A DNA stretch of 64,000 nucleotides from Lepisosteus oculatus. Lineage: Eukaryota > Chordata > Actinopteri > Semionotiformes > Lepisosteidae. Position 1 is the first letter of the stretch, and every line of letters starts with the position of its first letter. A program made the translations under genes and the position numbers. Where the stretch lies: contig NC_090716.1 of NCBI RefSeq assembly GCF_040954835.1, positions 4,203,605-4,267,604 on the forward strand. The letters run 5' to 3'. Under the pieces are notes generated by a model. The model was not told where the DNA came from. It worked only from the letters and a program-made list of their open reading frames with translations, and searched no databases. Shown here in pieces: positions 33,415 to 43,643 of this stretch.

Positions 33415-34691
33415 TCATCCTCTTACACTGCCAGCGACAGTAGGATTCCTGGTATTTTTTTTTAAATACAGTATTAGGTATTTGTTTTTTTTCCAACAAA
33501 ACTTTTGTCTATGTTCCCTTGTTTCAGGTTTGAGCTGTTTTTTTTTTAAATGCCTTGTTTGCAACAGTAATTTTAAAAAGCAGACTGAATAACACTTGTA
33601 TTTTTTTAACTGTCTTTTCCCAGAAGTTATCTTGTGATCCTGCCAAGTCTGTGTGCTGAATATACTTATTCCTGGCAAAAACAAGATTCAGTGCAAATCA
33701 TCAGAATAAGTTAGGGACCCCCCTTTACTTATCAGCAAGTGCCACTATGAATAATTATAAATAGCGATTATAAAAACGTCAAAAAACTGCATGCTTAGCT
33801 CTGCGACAACTGAGCTTTGTGGTGTAGAGAGGTAAGCAGATACACAATGCCAAACTGGCTATCAGCCTGTATTGGTATTAAACAATCAATTTGCTGAAAG
33901 GAAGAGGAATACATTACTAAAAAATGCAAAGGTTTTAGATGTCACCAACAGCAACGGAAAGAGAGCTTTGTGTTTCTCAGAAAGTTTATTCAATTCTGTA
34001 CTGAAGGCTTACAAACAGACATGCTGGCTTGGTACTGCTGCAGACATCTTGGCAGTCTGACTCCTGCTGCAAAGGGCGTTACCCTTCCTCTCGGTATACA
34101 GATAAACATGCACATCTTACACACAGTTCTCCTAAGCCACTTAGACACTACAGGATCACAAACAGCCGTTCCAGAACTATTCATATAACTCGGATATAAA
34201 CACTTAGCAATTTTATCTACAGTGTAAAGCAGAGGCTCATTTTAGATAAAGAGATGCACTGAAGAGAGCGAGGAAAAAAAAACACTTTTCTATAAAACAG
34301 TCTTCATGTGGCACAGGAACTTCCACAGAGCAACCACAAGGTTGCCCAAGGAGGGAAATCAATGAGCAGATCAGCACCGCACACTTCTTCAAAACATGCT
34401 CATGTCCTATTTACACAATTCCAATACATCTCATTTAGTGAAAATACTCCCAATTTGTCTCCAACTGGCAATTAATACAAGGTTTGTCTGACAAAGTAAC
34501 TCACTATAATTAGGACTGCAGTGTGCTAGAAATGGTATAAACTCACAGAAGCAGGCAGGTACAGTACCCAGCTAACCCAAACACTGCCTTGCAGAAATCG
34601 CCCTATAAGCTGCAGAAGTGCTTGCCAATACATTTCTCTCCCTCCAGTGACTGACACGGCCAGCGCTCCGGGAGTCTTGCGGGAGTGCTCC
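33415..34691. other. Spacer between the pseudogene and cd59 copy B
   Basis: The pseudogene's likely 3' end and the cd59 copy B 3' UTR share this stretch. On the minus strand, AATAAA (plus TTTATT 33985-33990) lies about 700 nt past the cd59 stop and is a candidate poly(A) signal. Confidence 0.45.
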
Positions 34692-34894
34692 TCAGGCGTC
34701 CAGCACACACCACCAGAAGACCACCAGGGAGGCCAGCAGAGGGAGGAGGAGGGGCCTGGTGCTGGCAGGGCTGCTGTTGCACAGGTCTGAATTGCAGCAC
34801 TTGAAAGTGAAACTCTTTATGGTGGGGAACTGCACGCTGAGCTTTTGAAAGTCACAGGATGTGTAGTCGAAGCATTCCTGAATCGTTTTACCTC
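34692..34894 (-). CDS. cd59: cd59 copy B, coding exon 3
   Basis: 203 nt including TGA at 34692-34694. Encodes GGKTIQECFDYTSCDFQKL, the CCNSDLCNSS end of the Ly6 fold, and the GPI signal. The acceptor is ATTAAG, giving a Gly at the junction where copy A has Ala. Confidence 0.88.
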
Positions 34895-37688
34895 CTTAAT
34901 AAAACAAGCCAAAAAAGAATTAAAGTAAGTGCCACATTGCAGGTGATGAACAGCCAAATGAAGGTTCCTACAGTTTGTAATTGTAATATGTATGGGATTA
35001 AACACAACAGTATATACTATACTTTCATGCACTCTGTGCTTACTGCCTATAGCGTTATGGACTGAAATGACTAATACACAAACTTCACAGACCCACGAAA
35101 GGCAGGTTTCTCAGCCCATGTGCACCATAATGCAGCAGTAGCTGGGGCTCTAGTTTCAAAGCCCCAGTGCTGTTGTAGCCTTGAGCAGGGCACTACACTA
35201 CCTTAGTCCAGCTTTATATATGGGTACAAATGTCACTAGGGATAAAAGAAACTTTTCCAATCACACTAACCAGTATATTTTAAGGAAAAAAAACATTTTG
35301 TGGAAAAATAACACTTGTAAATAAGTAAAATCAGACCTGTCTCAGTTAGTTTCAGGCATGTATTCTTCGTGCCACAGTCCTCTACAGTGGAGCAGTTTGG
35401 CGAAATTCCTGTGCATTTATAGCACTTGAGGGCAAAGCCTGGGGGGAAAAAAAAATGCTATAATGCCATAAAGAACAAAACTCTCAACTCCAAAATCTGC
35501 ACGGCATTTCAAGGAGTATCTAATGGTACTTTTGCAAAGTAAACTCTTTACTGTACTTGACTTCTGAGGTTAAAGCCAAAACACTGAAGGACATCACCTA
35601 CTCCTCAGCAGTATTTAGCCCCTTGGGGAAACAAAACATACAATATAGGGCCCATTTACAGTATATTGTTACAGTAAGGAAATGGAACTCTGTTACACTA
35701 TACACGGCAATAGCTGAATGCATTAATACCTAGATCCAAAGGTCTTTTGCTTTGTACATACAAGTCAGCATTATCACACAGAATGCAAACAAGAGTCATA
35801 GTCACACATTTTAAAAGGGAGCTGGCCGATACTCTGGGTCACACTAGACCAGGGGAGCCTGACACCAAAAGTACCTTTAAAACCCCCAGCTTCTCAAGAA
35901 CAAGGAGAGGCTTCAGGTTGTCCAACTGAGCCACCGATGAGTCCACTTAGGTAGTGAAAGTACATCCTGGGGCATCCTGACCCTCCAGGACTGGACCCCT
36001 GACTAAGAGCGAAGGACCAGGACAGGGTAGGTCTCCCAGGATATCATGGGCTGCCACTCGCAAAGAGTGCTTCAGCTGGGACGCTGCATTCGTCAGATAC
36101 ATACAGGCCAGGCGTGACTAACCGCAATTCCCACCCAGCCAAACCCTCCATCTTCATGGCTGTTTGAAAGGGAGCCAGACAGCTCAGAGATGACCCATGA
36201 TGCAAATACCAAGGGCTGCAAGCGTCACAGACCAGAGCTGATCGATCCCGATTTAACTGCACCCATTACCTTACTAATGGATCTCTGACGCCCTGCCAGA
36301 CTGTGGTTATCCAGGGCCATGGTCAGTCTTCTCGCGCAGACTGAATGCTGTTTCTATTAAGTAGGTCTGATTTGGTTCTATACAATGAGAACGAATTGCC
36401 TTCTCGCATTGCGATTCCAGGGAAGACAACCTACAGTCTGTGGAAACACCTTGGGACCATGGACACTCATGAAATATTTGGTGGATGTAGCAAAATCCCT
36501 GGTTTCATGTTCATCCTGTAATATGTACGAGAATGACCCCATGAACATTTTTTTTGGGGGGACATGCTACAAGATGTGGTTCTCAGCTTTAACATTCATT
36601 GCAAACCTACACATTCGGGCTAGCAGCACAGAAAACCTGGACGCTAAACTGGTTTCTTTTCAGTCTTCTTTACAGTTGAGGCAGATTTGCACAAGAAAGG
36701 GCGGGTCACTACAAAACTATGCAGGTTTCCCCAGTCCTCAACACTTCCTGCTTTATTACGGCACTGAACCATCAATTCACTTGATTGGAATATCTGCAAG
36801 GTTTTCCTTGTTAAGATGAGGGTGCATTTCATCATACTTATAAAGATCAACAGTGGGAAGGCAACCTTGAACAAAGTTCAAGAGCTCTAAACTGCTGCAC
36901 ATTGGTGGTGGTGGAGGTGGAGGGGACTCCCCATTAACTGTAAAGCGCTTTGAGTGGAGTGTCCAGAAAAGCGCTATATAAGTGTAAGCAATGATTATTA
37001 TTAAACAAATCAAGGCATTTAAAATTCATAATTCATTGCATTAAGAGTCGATTCATGGCGTCACACCAATGAAGGGTTGCATTGTGTAACAGATGGGAGT
37101 GGAGAGAAAAAAAAAGACTAGCAGGGCTAGAACGACCAGCATCTGCTGACATTCAACAAAGGTTTAGCACTTAGGCCACCTGCTTGCTTCCAGTCCCTGA
37201 GCAATTTGAAACCATGCCGGTTCTCAAAGTGACGCGCTTTCTGGACACTGTCCGACACAGCAGCAGCCCTCCCGATATGGAGGCGGTGGCCGTCATCCCA
37301 CATCTAACTGTTGGCTCCAGCGCCTCGCACTGTGGCGATGCTTACTGGAGACGGGTTTGTGCGGCGACAGGGAGTTTCGCACGTCTACGGGATTTCTTCT
37401 TAGTGGTAAACCGTCGCATCACTACGGAAAACTCCACAGCAGCACAGTTATTCACAGTGGAGACTTTGTTTTGTATCGGCTCCACGCCCTGACAGGCCCT
37501 GGCTGGAGTCCATGTTTCGAGCGTATTTATCAAGGGTCAAAACGGACGCCCGGATTCGGGCAGTTTCAGATCTGCACCGAACAAAACCCGACTTGATCAT
37601 CGCGGGTGACAAAAATAAGGCTCAGGTACCGACCAATACTGAAGACTGCGGAGCAGAGGACCAGCGAAAACACCAGCGTGTTCTTCAT
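34692..37688 (-). CDS. cd59: CD59-like GPI-anchored Ly6 protein, copy B
   Basis: CD59 is a GPI-anchored cell-surface inhibitor of the complement membrane attack complex. Three coding exons (55, 102 and 203 nt) give 119 residues. The signal peptide is MKNTLVFSLVLCSAVFSIG. The mature Ly6/uPAR domain starts ALKCYKCTG and ends CCNSDLCNSS, with ten cysteines. A hydrophobic tail, LLLPLLASLVVFWWCVL, fits a GPI-attachment signal. All splice phases agree with copy A, 9 kb upstream in transcription. A TATA box and a CRE lie about 0.7 kb upstream. Assignment to CD59 rather than another Ly6 protein rests on the cysteine spacing and on fbxo3 next door. Confidence 0.88.
35125..35245 (+). repeat. SINE fragment in cd59 copy B intron 2
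   Basis: Contains AGTTTCAAAGCCCCAGTGC, like a decayed B box, then CCTTGAGCAGGGCACTACAC and TTAGTCCAGCTTTATATATG, like the common fish tRNA-SINE body. It is probably a relative of the 49566 element. Confidence 0.45.
35337..35438 (-). CDS. cd59: cd59 copy B, coding exon 2
   Basis: 102 nt encoding FALKCYKCTGISPNCSTVED and CGTKNTCLKLTET, the first half of the Ly6 fold with five cysteines. CCCCCAG acceptor and GTCTGA donor. NCS is a possible N-glycosylation site. Confidence 0.9.
36898..37005 (+). repeat. Interspersed repeat, 3' end fragment
   Basis: Carries the AAGCGCTTTGAGTGGAGTG and GCGCTATATAAGTGTAAGC blocks of the 10022-10345 family, in the opposite orientation, followed by ATTATTATTA. It lies in cd59 copy B intron 1. 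Confidence 0.7.
37634..37688 (-). CDS. cd59: cd59 copy B, coding exon 1 (signal peptide)
   Basis: 55 nt encoding MKNTLVFSLVLCSAVFSIG up to a GTCGGT donor. A CTAG acceptor just upstream (exon start about 37710) shows that the ATG lies in an internal exon, as in human CD59. Confidence 0.85.
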
Positions 37689-38351
37689 TCTTCCTTCGAT
37701 CGCTCACTTCCTAGGTAAAAGAGAAGAAGCACGTGGTTTTAACCGTTATTTCTTGCTCATTTGGCGTTAGCAGAGAGGGGAAAAAAAAGAGTGCGTATCA
37801 ACAAGCCTTCCTTAAAGCTGTAGCTTCAGGCCACTGGCGGCAGTGACCGCTGGGCAGGCGAATTAGTTCAGTTGTCGCTTAACGGAAAACCGAGTAAAAT
37901 CCTTACGTTTCCGTTTAACAGGGAATAAAGAGGTACAACTCGATCTGCAAAAAGCGATAACGAAAACACTCATGAACGAAGCCTTTCGAGCGGATACTCG
38001 CGCAGCCTGTGCAGAGGCTACCGTAACGGCGTGCATGGGAGGAAAAAAGAGATTTAAACGTGGACGGTAATAACAGCATTGCACTGCGACACAGCGCAAA
38101 AACCCGATTATAGTTCAGAGATTCAAGAACACGACATGTAAACCGGGTCACTTAAAAGCTGACCGAGCCCTCCAGTTTTTAGCACTGCCACAAATAGCAC
38201 AGACTCCCAGCTCCCCGTTTGTACTCTCGGCTGCGCCGAAAGGTGGGAGCTTTATCACCAAGATAGACGCAATGTGACAAATACTTCATCTGCCCTTTTT
38301 TTTTTAAAAAAAAAAAATAATAATCTAGATTTGGCATACACCACTACTCAC

Positions 38352-38424
38352 CTCCGCCTTCTCGACCCTTGGACAGGCTTCACGGTTTTATACAGCTCCC
38401 GTGTGATAGACCGCGCTGACGTCA
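38352..38424 (-). promoter_or_regulatory. cd59: Candidate core promoter and first donor of cd59 copy B
   Basis: On the minus strand a CRE (TGACGTCA, 38417-38424) is followed 25 bp downstream by TATAAAA (38386-38392). A strong donor GGAG-GTGAGT then ends an exon at 38352. A CCAAT motif lies further up, near 38676. TATA spacing would put the start near 38361, leaving a first exon of only about 10 nt, so either the true start lies further up or the TATA box is not used. Confidence 0.5.
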
Positions 38425-38914
38425 CCAGCTCCCCTCCCTCAGCCCTTGTCGTCTCACGGCCAGGGGGAGACGAGCGCCCACGATGACTCACCGCGAGCCC
38501 AGCCCTCACAAAACAGTTCTCAGCCGGCACGCGTGGGATTACTCACGAATGACCGGACTCTTTCGGGAGATAGCGTGGAACTAGAAGCCGGAGGGGGCTG
38601 CGTGACGTGGGTGTTGGTTCCCCACTCCCCCCTCTCGGCTTACCTGTTGGTATGTTCTCCCATGCCTGCTCGCCATTGGTCCAGGGGCGCGGCCGGGGAG
38701 GTTTAATAAAATATCTTAGTGACAAGATTGAAATGATATAACGCCACAAGGTTTTTTTTTCGGGAAAAATGGCCATTCGGTACCAAAACAAGTCCAAATC
38801 GTTTTTAAAATCCAGATTTGGCAAAGTATTTTTATCCTTTGCGAAAGTGTTTGCAAACGTACTTGAACCTGTCCGAAAGGAGAGTATAGCATGTTTTGAT
38901 CTCCCTCAATATAT

Positions 38915-39479
38915 ACTGATGGATAAAAGAAACGCAATACCTCCTCCTCCACACTCTGGCCCTCCCGTCTGCGTGGAACAAGCTGAAGGGTAACTCATCC
39001 ATGAGGAAGACCTGATGCCACTGCTGAGGAGTCCATCGCAGCCTCTGTCTGGCCCAAGTCCATCAGGGTGTGACGTCTAGGAGGTGTGAGCAGAGGGCCT
39101 CTGACAGGTTGCCTTGCTCTAAGGCCAGCAGCATGGAGCCTCACTGTCCTGTCACTGATGCGGGCATTGCGTCTGCTGGCAGTTTCAGCAGCAGTATGGG
39201 TGGCAGATCTGAAACGATCTCTCAGATTGACCAGTCTGAAGTGTCGGTCCTGCTCTGGTGTGGTCACTTGAGGGCGGCCGGATCTTGGACGGTCATCTGT
39301 CCTGCCAGTCTGCTGAAGCCTTCTCTGCAGCTTACTCCATAGTGTCCTTACAGCTTGCTCCAAGCTGTATTGCTGTTCAGAGGGCGTAAAACAAATTGAC
39401 AACTTTTTGTGAAATTACATAAGCTATAACTATAGTATTCTCATTCCAGAAAATGTTGCGTTTCTTTTTTCCATCAGTG
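38915..39479 (-). mobile_element. Internally deleted Tc1-like transposon with both inverted repeats
   Basis: Terminal repeats ACTGATGGAWAAAAGAAACGC at 38915 onward and up to 39479 match in inverted orientation, flanked by TA at 38913-38914 and 39480-39481. On the minus strand 38995-39402 is open and encodes QTGRTDDRPRSGRPQVTTP and AGLRARQP, the DNA-binding half of a Tc1 transposase. The catalytic DDE half is gone, so the element cannot move by itself. Confidence 0.85.
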
Positions 39480-39498
39480 TAATTGCATTTGATTCATG

Positions 39499-39840
39499 TC
39501 AGTGGGTGTTTCTTAGTAATGAGCTTTGCTTCAAATTTAATAATTTCCAAAGGTTTGGTTTAAAAAGCCTGCACACAAACCATCTGTTTATTGCATGTTT
39601 CTTAATGACTGCTTGCATTCCATGAGATACGAGTGTGAGCAGCATTTCACCAGGTGTTTCATGTTGAAAACGTTCTCCTCTCTCTAGTGAGTTAACGAGA
39701 CAGCAGCAGTTCTTGACAGCAAAAAGAAAAGTGCTCTTGGAAATAATCACAGGACTCCTGGGCACATCTTGTTGACTGTTTGCAGAGAGCTTCCCAATTA
39801 TAACAAAGACACAAGCAAGCCAAAACAGAAAAGTCCACAT
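39499..39840 (-). CDS. Possible small secreted protein, unknown family
   Basis: A 113-codon minus-strand frame starts MWTFLFWLACVFVIIGKLSA, which looks like a signal peptide with a cleavage site near ANS. The rest has a CCC cluster and about 90 polar residues ending SLLRNTH. On the same strand TATAAAT lies at 39921-39927, about 87 nt before the ATG, a plausible core-promoter distance. The Tc1 element begins about 20 nt after the stop. No family was recognised, no poly(A) signal is seen, and a frame of this length can arise by chance. A GTG start upstream at 39873 would lengthen it. Confidence 0.25.
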   Translation of the reverse strand: MWTFLFWLACVFVIIGKLSANSQQDVPRSPVIISKSTFLFAVKNCCCLVNSLERGERFQHETPGEMLLTLVSHGMQAVIKKHAINRWFVCRLFKPNLWKLLNLKQSSLLRNTH

Positions 39841-39920
39841 GATTCTAACTGACCTTGACACAAATGTAGGCACAGTCTAGCTGCTTGACCAGAGCCTGCG
39901 CCACACTGTCAGAGGTGCAG

Positions 39921-39927
39921 ATTTATA
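39921..39927 (-). promoter_or_regulatory. TATA box upstream of the small secreted ORF
   Basis: TATAAAT on the minus strand, 87 nt before the candidate ATG at 39840. It may be fortuitous in AT-rich DNA. Confidence 0.25.
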
Positions 39928-40353
39928 TGAGCACTGACGAGAAGAAGGCTGCCTGAGACTGGCACTTAAGTCTGTTTCAGCATGCTCCTGTATTCCCCAT
40001 GCAGCATTAACCCACAGGCAAGTCAGATCATTGTGTTCTTCCAGAGAATCTCCTTCTGCAGCGACTGCAGGGTTGGGACAGATCTAACCTGTCGTTCTGG
40101 GGCGCGCTTAGCTTGAGACTTGGGTTTCATGGGGAAATGAGTTGAGGTTTCTGGTCTTGTGGCCACAGGGAACTAGCTGCCTGTTGTAATTTTTTGGGCT
40201 AAACACATTGTGCCGAAACTTTGGGCATTTTCCAAAACATGCAAAATTGCATACCAAGTCTGTTACAGTAGCAAAGGCTCAAATGTGCTGATTTGCACTT
40301 CAGTGCAACCCTTTGCCCTGATATTTTGTAAGAATCAGAAATTGTTATTCTTA

Positions 40354-40460
40354 AGTCAGAGGGCTTAAAACAAATTGACACCTTTTTGTGAAAGTACACA
40401 AGCTATAACTATAGTATTCTCATTCCAGAAAATGTTGTGTTTCTTTTTTCCGTTAGTATA
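40354..40460. mobile_element. Solo end of the same Tc1 family
   Basis: About 100 bp matches the right end of the 38915-39479 element, including AAGCTATAACTATAGTATTC and GTGTTTCTTTTTTCCGTTAG. No matching left end was seen, so it is a truncated copy about 1 kb from the first. Confidence 0.7.
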
Positions 40461-43440
40461 TTTGTGCAAGTTTTTTAGTTTACATTTCTACAAAAATAGA
40501 TTAGGATCGTGTCCTTCGAGCATTATTTTATAAAGGTTAAAAGGTTGTTATATTCTTCTATTCTGTATTAAATAATGGTGCACTTTAATTTGCAGTATGC
40601 GATAGAGAAATTACACATTTTTAAAATAGAAATGCTTCTACATTTTTCTGCACAACACTGTAGTTTTGATTTAGGATATATGTCCCGTCTATATAGTACT
40701 TATCAGTATGTTCACACTGCATAATGACCTCTCCACATAGTTGCCTGTATATGTAGCACATATCAAAATGCCTTTCATTGTACTTTTAACAGTAGCATTA
40801 ATGGCATATTCATATCCAAACACTGCAAAATTATAAATAATGAGACCCAAAGTATTGTACATAGAACAAGTTTATTTGTGTGCATGCAGCTCATTAGCAA
40901 TATGAATTAACAGTTTTACCTGGAGGTTTTTACTGGTGTTTTTTAAGGAATGTACTGTATTTGGTTTCCATTACTTCAGTTCTCTTCCCTCTTCTTTAAA
41001 TCTGTGGCCTATCAGTTCCACTTTTCATTTGAACTGGCTGATTGATCCCTGTAACTGAATCTCTTGCTTTATTAAACCTGTGTTTTAGACCCTACATTTC
41101 TACATTCAGCCTTTGGTTTCACAATACACTGCTGCAATTGTGTTGCTGCAGAGAGCTTGTCCTAAACTAAACCATGTCCAGTCTGCTCCTCAAGGGGTTA
41201 CACTCTTAGTTTCACCTAATCAGCTCACAGGTGACCAGTTCACAATGTCCGGACTGGTGGAAATCACACTGTGGCTCCAACACCTACAAACAAGCAATGG
41301 TCTGCTTACACCCCTCACACCTGAAGAAAGACTGATACTAATTACGGTGGAATTAGCCTAATTGAGTCAGAGATAAGTGGAACAAAAACCAGAAGACACA
41401 GGGCCCCCCCGAGAGCCAGGACTGGCCCTCAGTTCTGGTCCTATGGAGCCTAACAAATACCGGAGTTTGTTCAGGCCAGCTTTCTTCACTTCATCAAATC
41501 CTTAAGTGGACTAATTGAGTTGCTTTATTGTATTTCTTTGTCTTTTTGCTCTACTCCGAAATTAGAGATCTTTTGTGACTTACAGACTGCAACCTCCTAC
41601 ATGTTCAGGAACTGAAGACAATTAAAAAGGTAAAGTTAGTATCCGTATAAGTACAATCAAAAGTTCAGTTATGTGACAGAGCTCAGATGTAACAAATACG
41701 TGTGGGTGTCCCCAGGACTGATAAGGGACCCCTGCTCTAGACTATACTGACCTGCTGGTCTGTAGAGTTTATTGTGGGTTTATTTACACACACCTCACAT
41801 GACATCTATTGCGAATTTCACTTTGAATGCTCCTTCAATAAGTGGAACTGTGATGGGGATGGTTTATACTGCCTTAGTTCAAGATGGGTAACATGCTTGT
41901 CCCTGCAGTCACTTGTGACTAACATTTTTGCAGAGAAAGGTTCCAGAGAAATGTTTCATGTCTGTCAGTTAAAGACTCCTAAAGAAATGTTTATGCATTT
42001 TATCCAAGCTTTTATTCAGGGGGTTGCTAAGCAGCTCTGTGCCTCTGTACTCTCTCTAACTGTCCTGCTGAAGCAGGAGTGTATTTAGATCATTTGTTCT
42101 GATCAATTGAAAACCAAATCATTATTTTTTACATTCCCAACAGCTATATTGACACTTTGCCAACAGCATACCACCAAAATGTAATCTTTTTTCATCCAGG
42201 TCTAAAAGTATCTGCCATTCAAGCCATTTCTGGGAAACAAGAATATTGTTTTTAACTCAGACCTAATACCTATGCTGGTACCCAAATCCAAAGTCCACAT
42301 TTCCATATCACTGAATAGGACTGCCTTTTCCAGAGACTGGCTACCTTTGTAATGTTAGGAAAATGTTCCTTTCAAATCTACCTCCAGTGCTTATTTATGA
42401 ATTAACGCAGTTTACAATTCTAACATACTTTATCTGCCCTTTCACAAAAGAGCACAGTTACTGTATGATAGTGAAAATGTGATGCCAATAATGTTTTTCA
42501 TGTCAGTGTACATGAATGAATTTTGTCCTTGACATATCTGTTCATTCTCTCCTGGGAAGAGATCTGAAATTAAGATTTTACTCAGGTGTACAAAAACATA
42601 ATATGTTTGGTATGTCTGGTACCAATTACTGTACCGAGATAATATAGTGATTGGGCTAAACGACCAACAAGGAAGTTGTTCCAGTTTTATAAACTCAATA
42701 GATGCACACATGTAGAGGGATTGCAATGCAAGCATTGCCGATAATAACTTTTTTAGCATTTAAAAATAACAAAGAAACACTGTGGGTCACAAAAGTCTAC
42801 AGTGCAGTTTAAAATGAAAATATTATTTATAATTTTTTTATTAATTTCCTGAAAAAAGCAGACATGAATGACCATTGCACTGCTTTGACCTAAAACACCT
42901 GTACTTTCCTGTAGGTATCCAGGCAATCTTCTCCTCTGGATCTAGTAAGATAAAATAATATGTGATTGATCCAGATTTAAATCTGTTGCTGAGCACCTGT
43001 TGCTAAATTAACTCAATTATATGCATTTAATGCAGTTTGGCAATGTCAATGAAATATGCTTCAAAGCATGTTTGCCTGCTACCTCTGCAAAAGTGCAATA
43101 CAGCTTGTGCACATCCCAAAAAGTGTACATAAGCAAATAAAATAAAATCACTACTCAACTGGAAAGCAAGACACTTTGTACATCATAGGGATCATTTTAT
43201 GCTAGGGTTACAATATGAGGAGTACAATTAAAAATACAAGAAAATAAACAAAAACTCAATGATACAGACTGTTATTAAGAAAGGGCGAGTGCTCTAGAGC
43301 AGAAAATCGGTTATAGGTTTCACATCTCTTATGAACGCATTCCTCTCTATTTGTTTACAAGACATTGGTGGCCCGGATATTTAGCAGAAGCAGACGAGTT
43401 AGTTCAGCGGCTGGGCTGTTATCTGCGCCTGTCTCCGTGC
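40461..43440. other. Spacer and 3' UTR of cd59 copy A
   Basis: AT-rich. The part nearest 43440 is probably the long cd59 copy A 3' UTR (minus strand). The repeat at about 41340-41450 (CCAGGACTGG...) resembles a common fish dispersed repeat also seen near 46430-46740. No gene was recognised. Confidence 0.4.
41340..41450. repeat. Dispersed repeat fragment
   Basis: Contains TTGAGTCAGAGATAAGTGG and ACAAAAACCAGAAGACACAG, then CCAGGACTGG. A related CCAGTCCTGGTCCTGAAGAG piece lies near 46450. Assigned by its general look only. Confidence 0.35.
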
Positions 43441-43643
43441 TTAGAGAACACACCACCAGAACACCACCAGAGAAGCCAGCAGGCCGAGGAGGGGCTTGCT
43501 GACAGCTGCCGCAGTGCTGCTGTTGCACAGGTTGCTGCTGCAGCATCTGTATGAAAATCCCGTCGATACCTGGGGGAACATCTGGCCGAGTCTGGCATTG
43601 TCACAATCTGTATATCTGATGCACTGCCGGATAGTTTTTCCAG
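43441..43643 (-). CDS. cd59: cd59 copy A, coding exon 3
   Basis: 203 nt including TAA at 43441-43443. Encodes AGKTIRQCIRYTDCDNARL, FSYRCCSSNLCNSS and the hydrophobic GPI signal. The acceptor is CTTCAAG. Confidence 0.92.
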
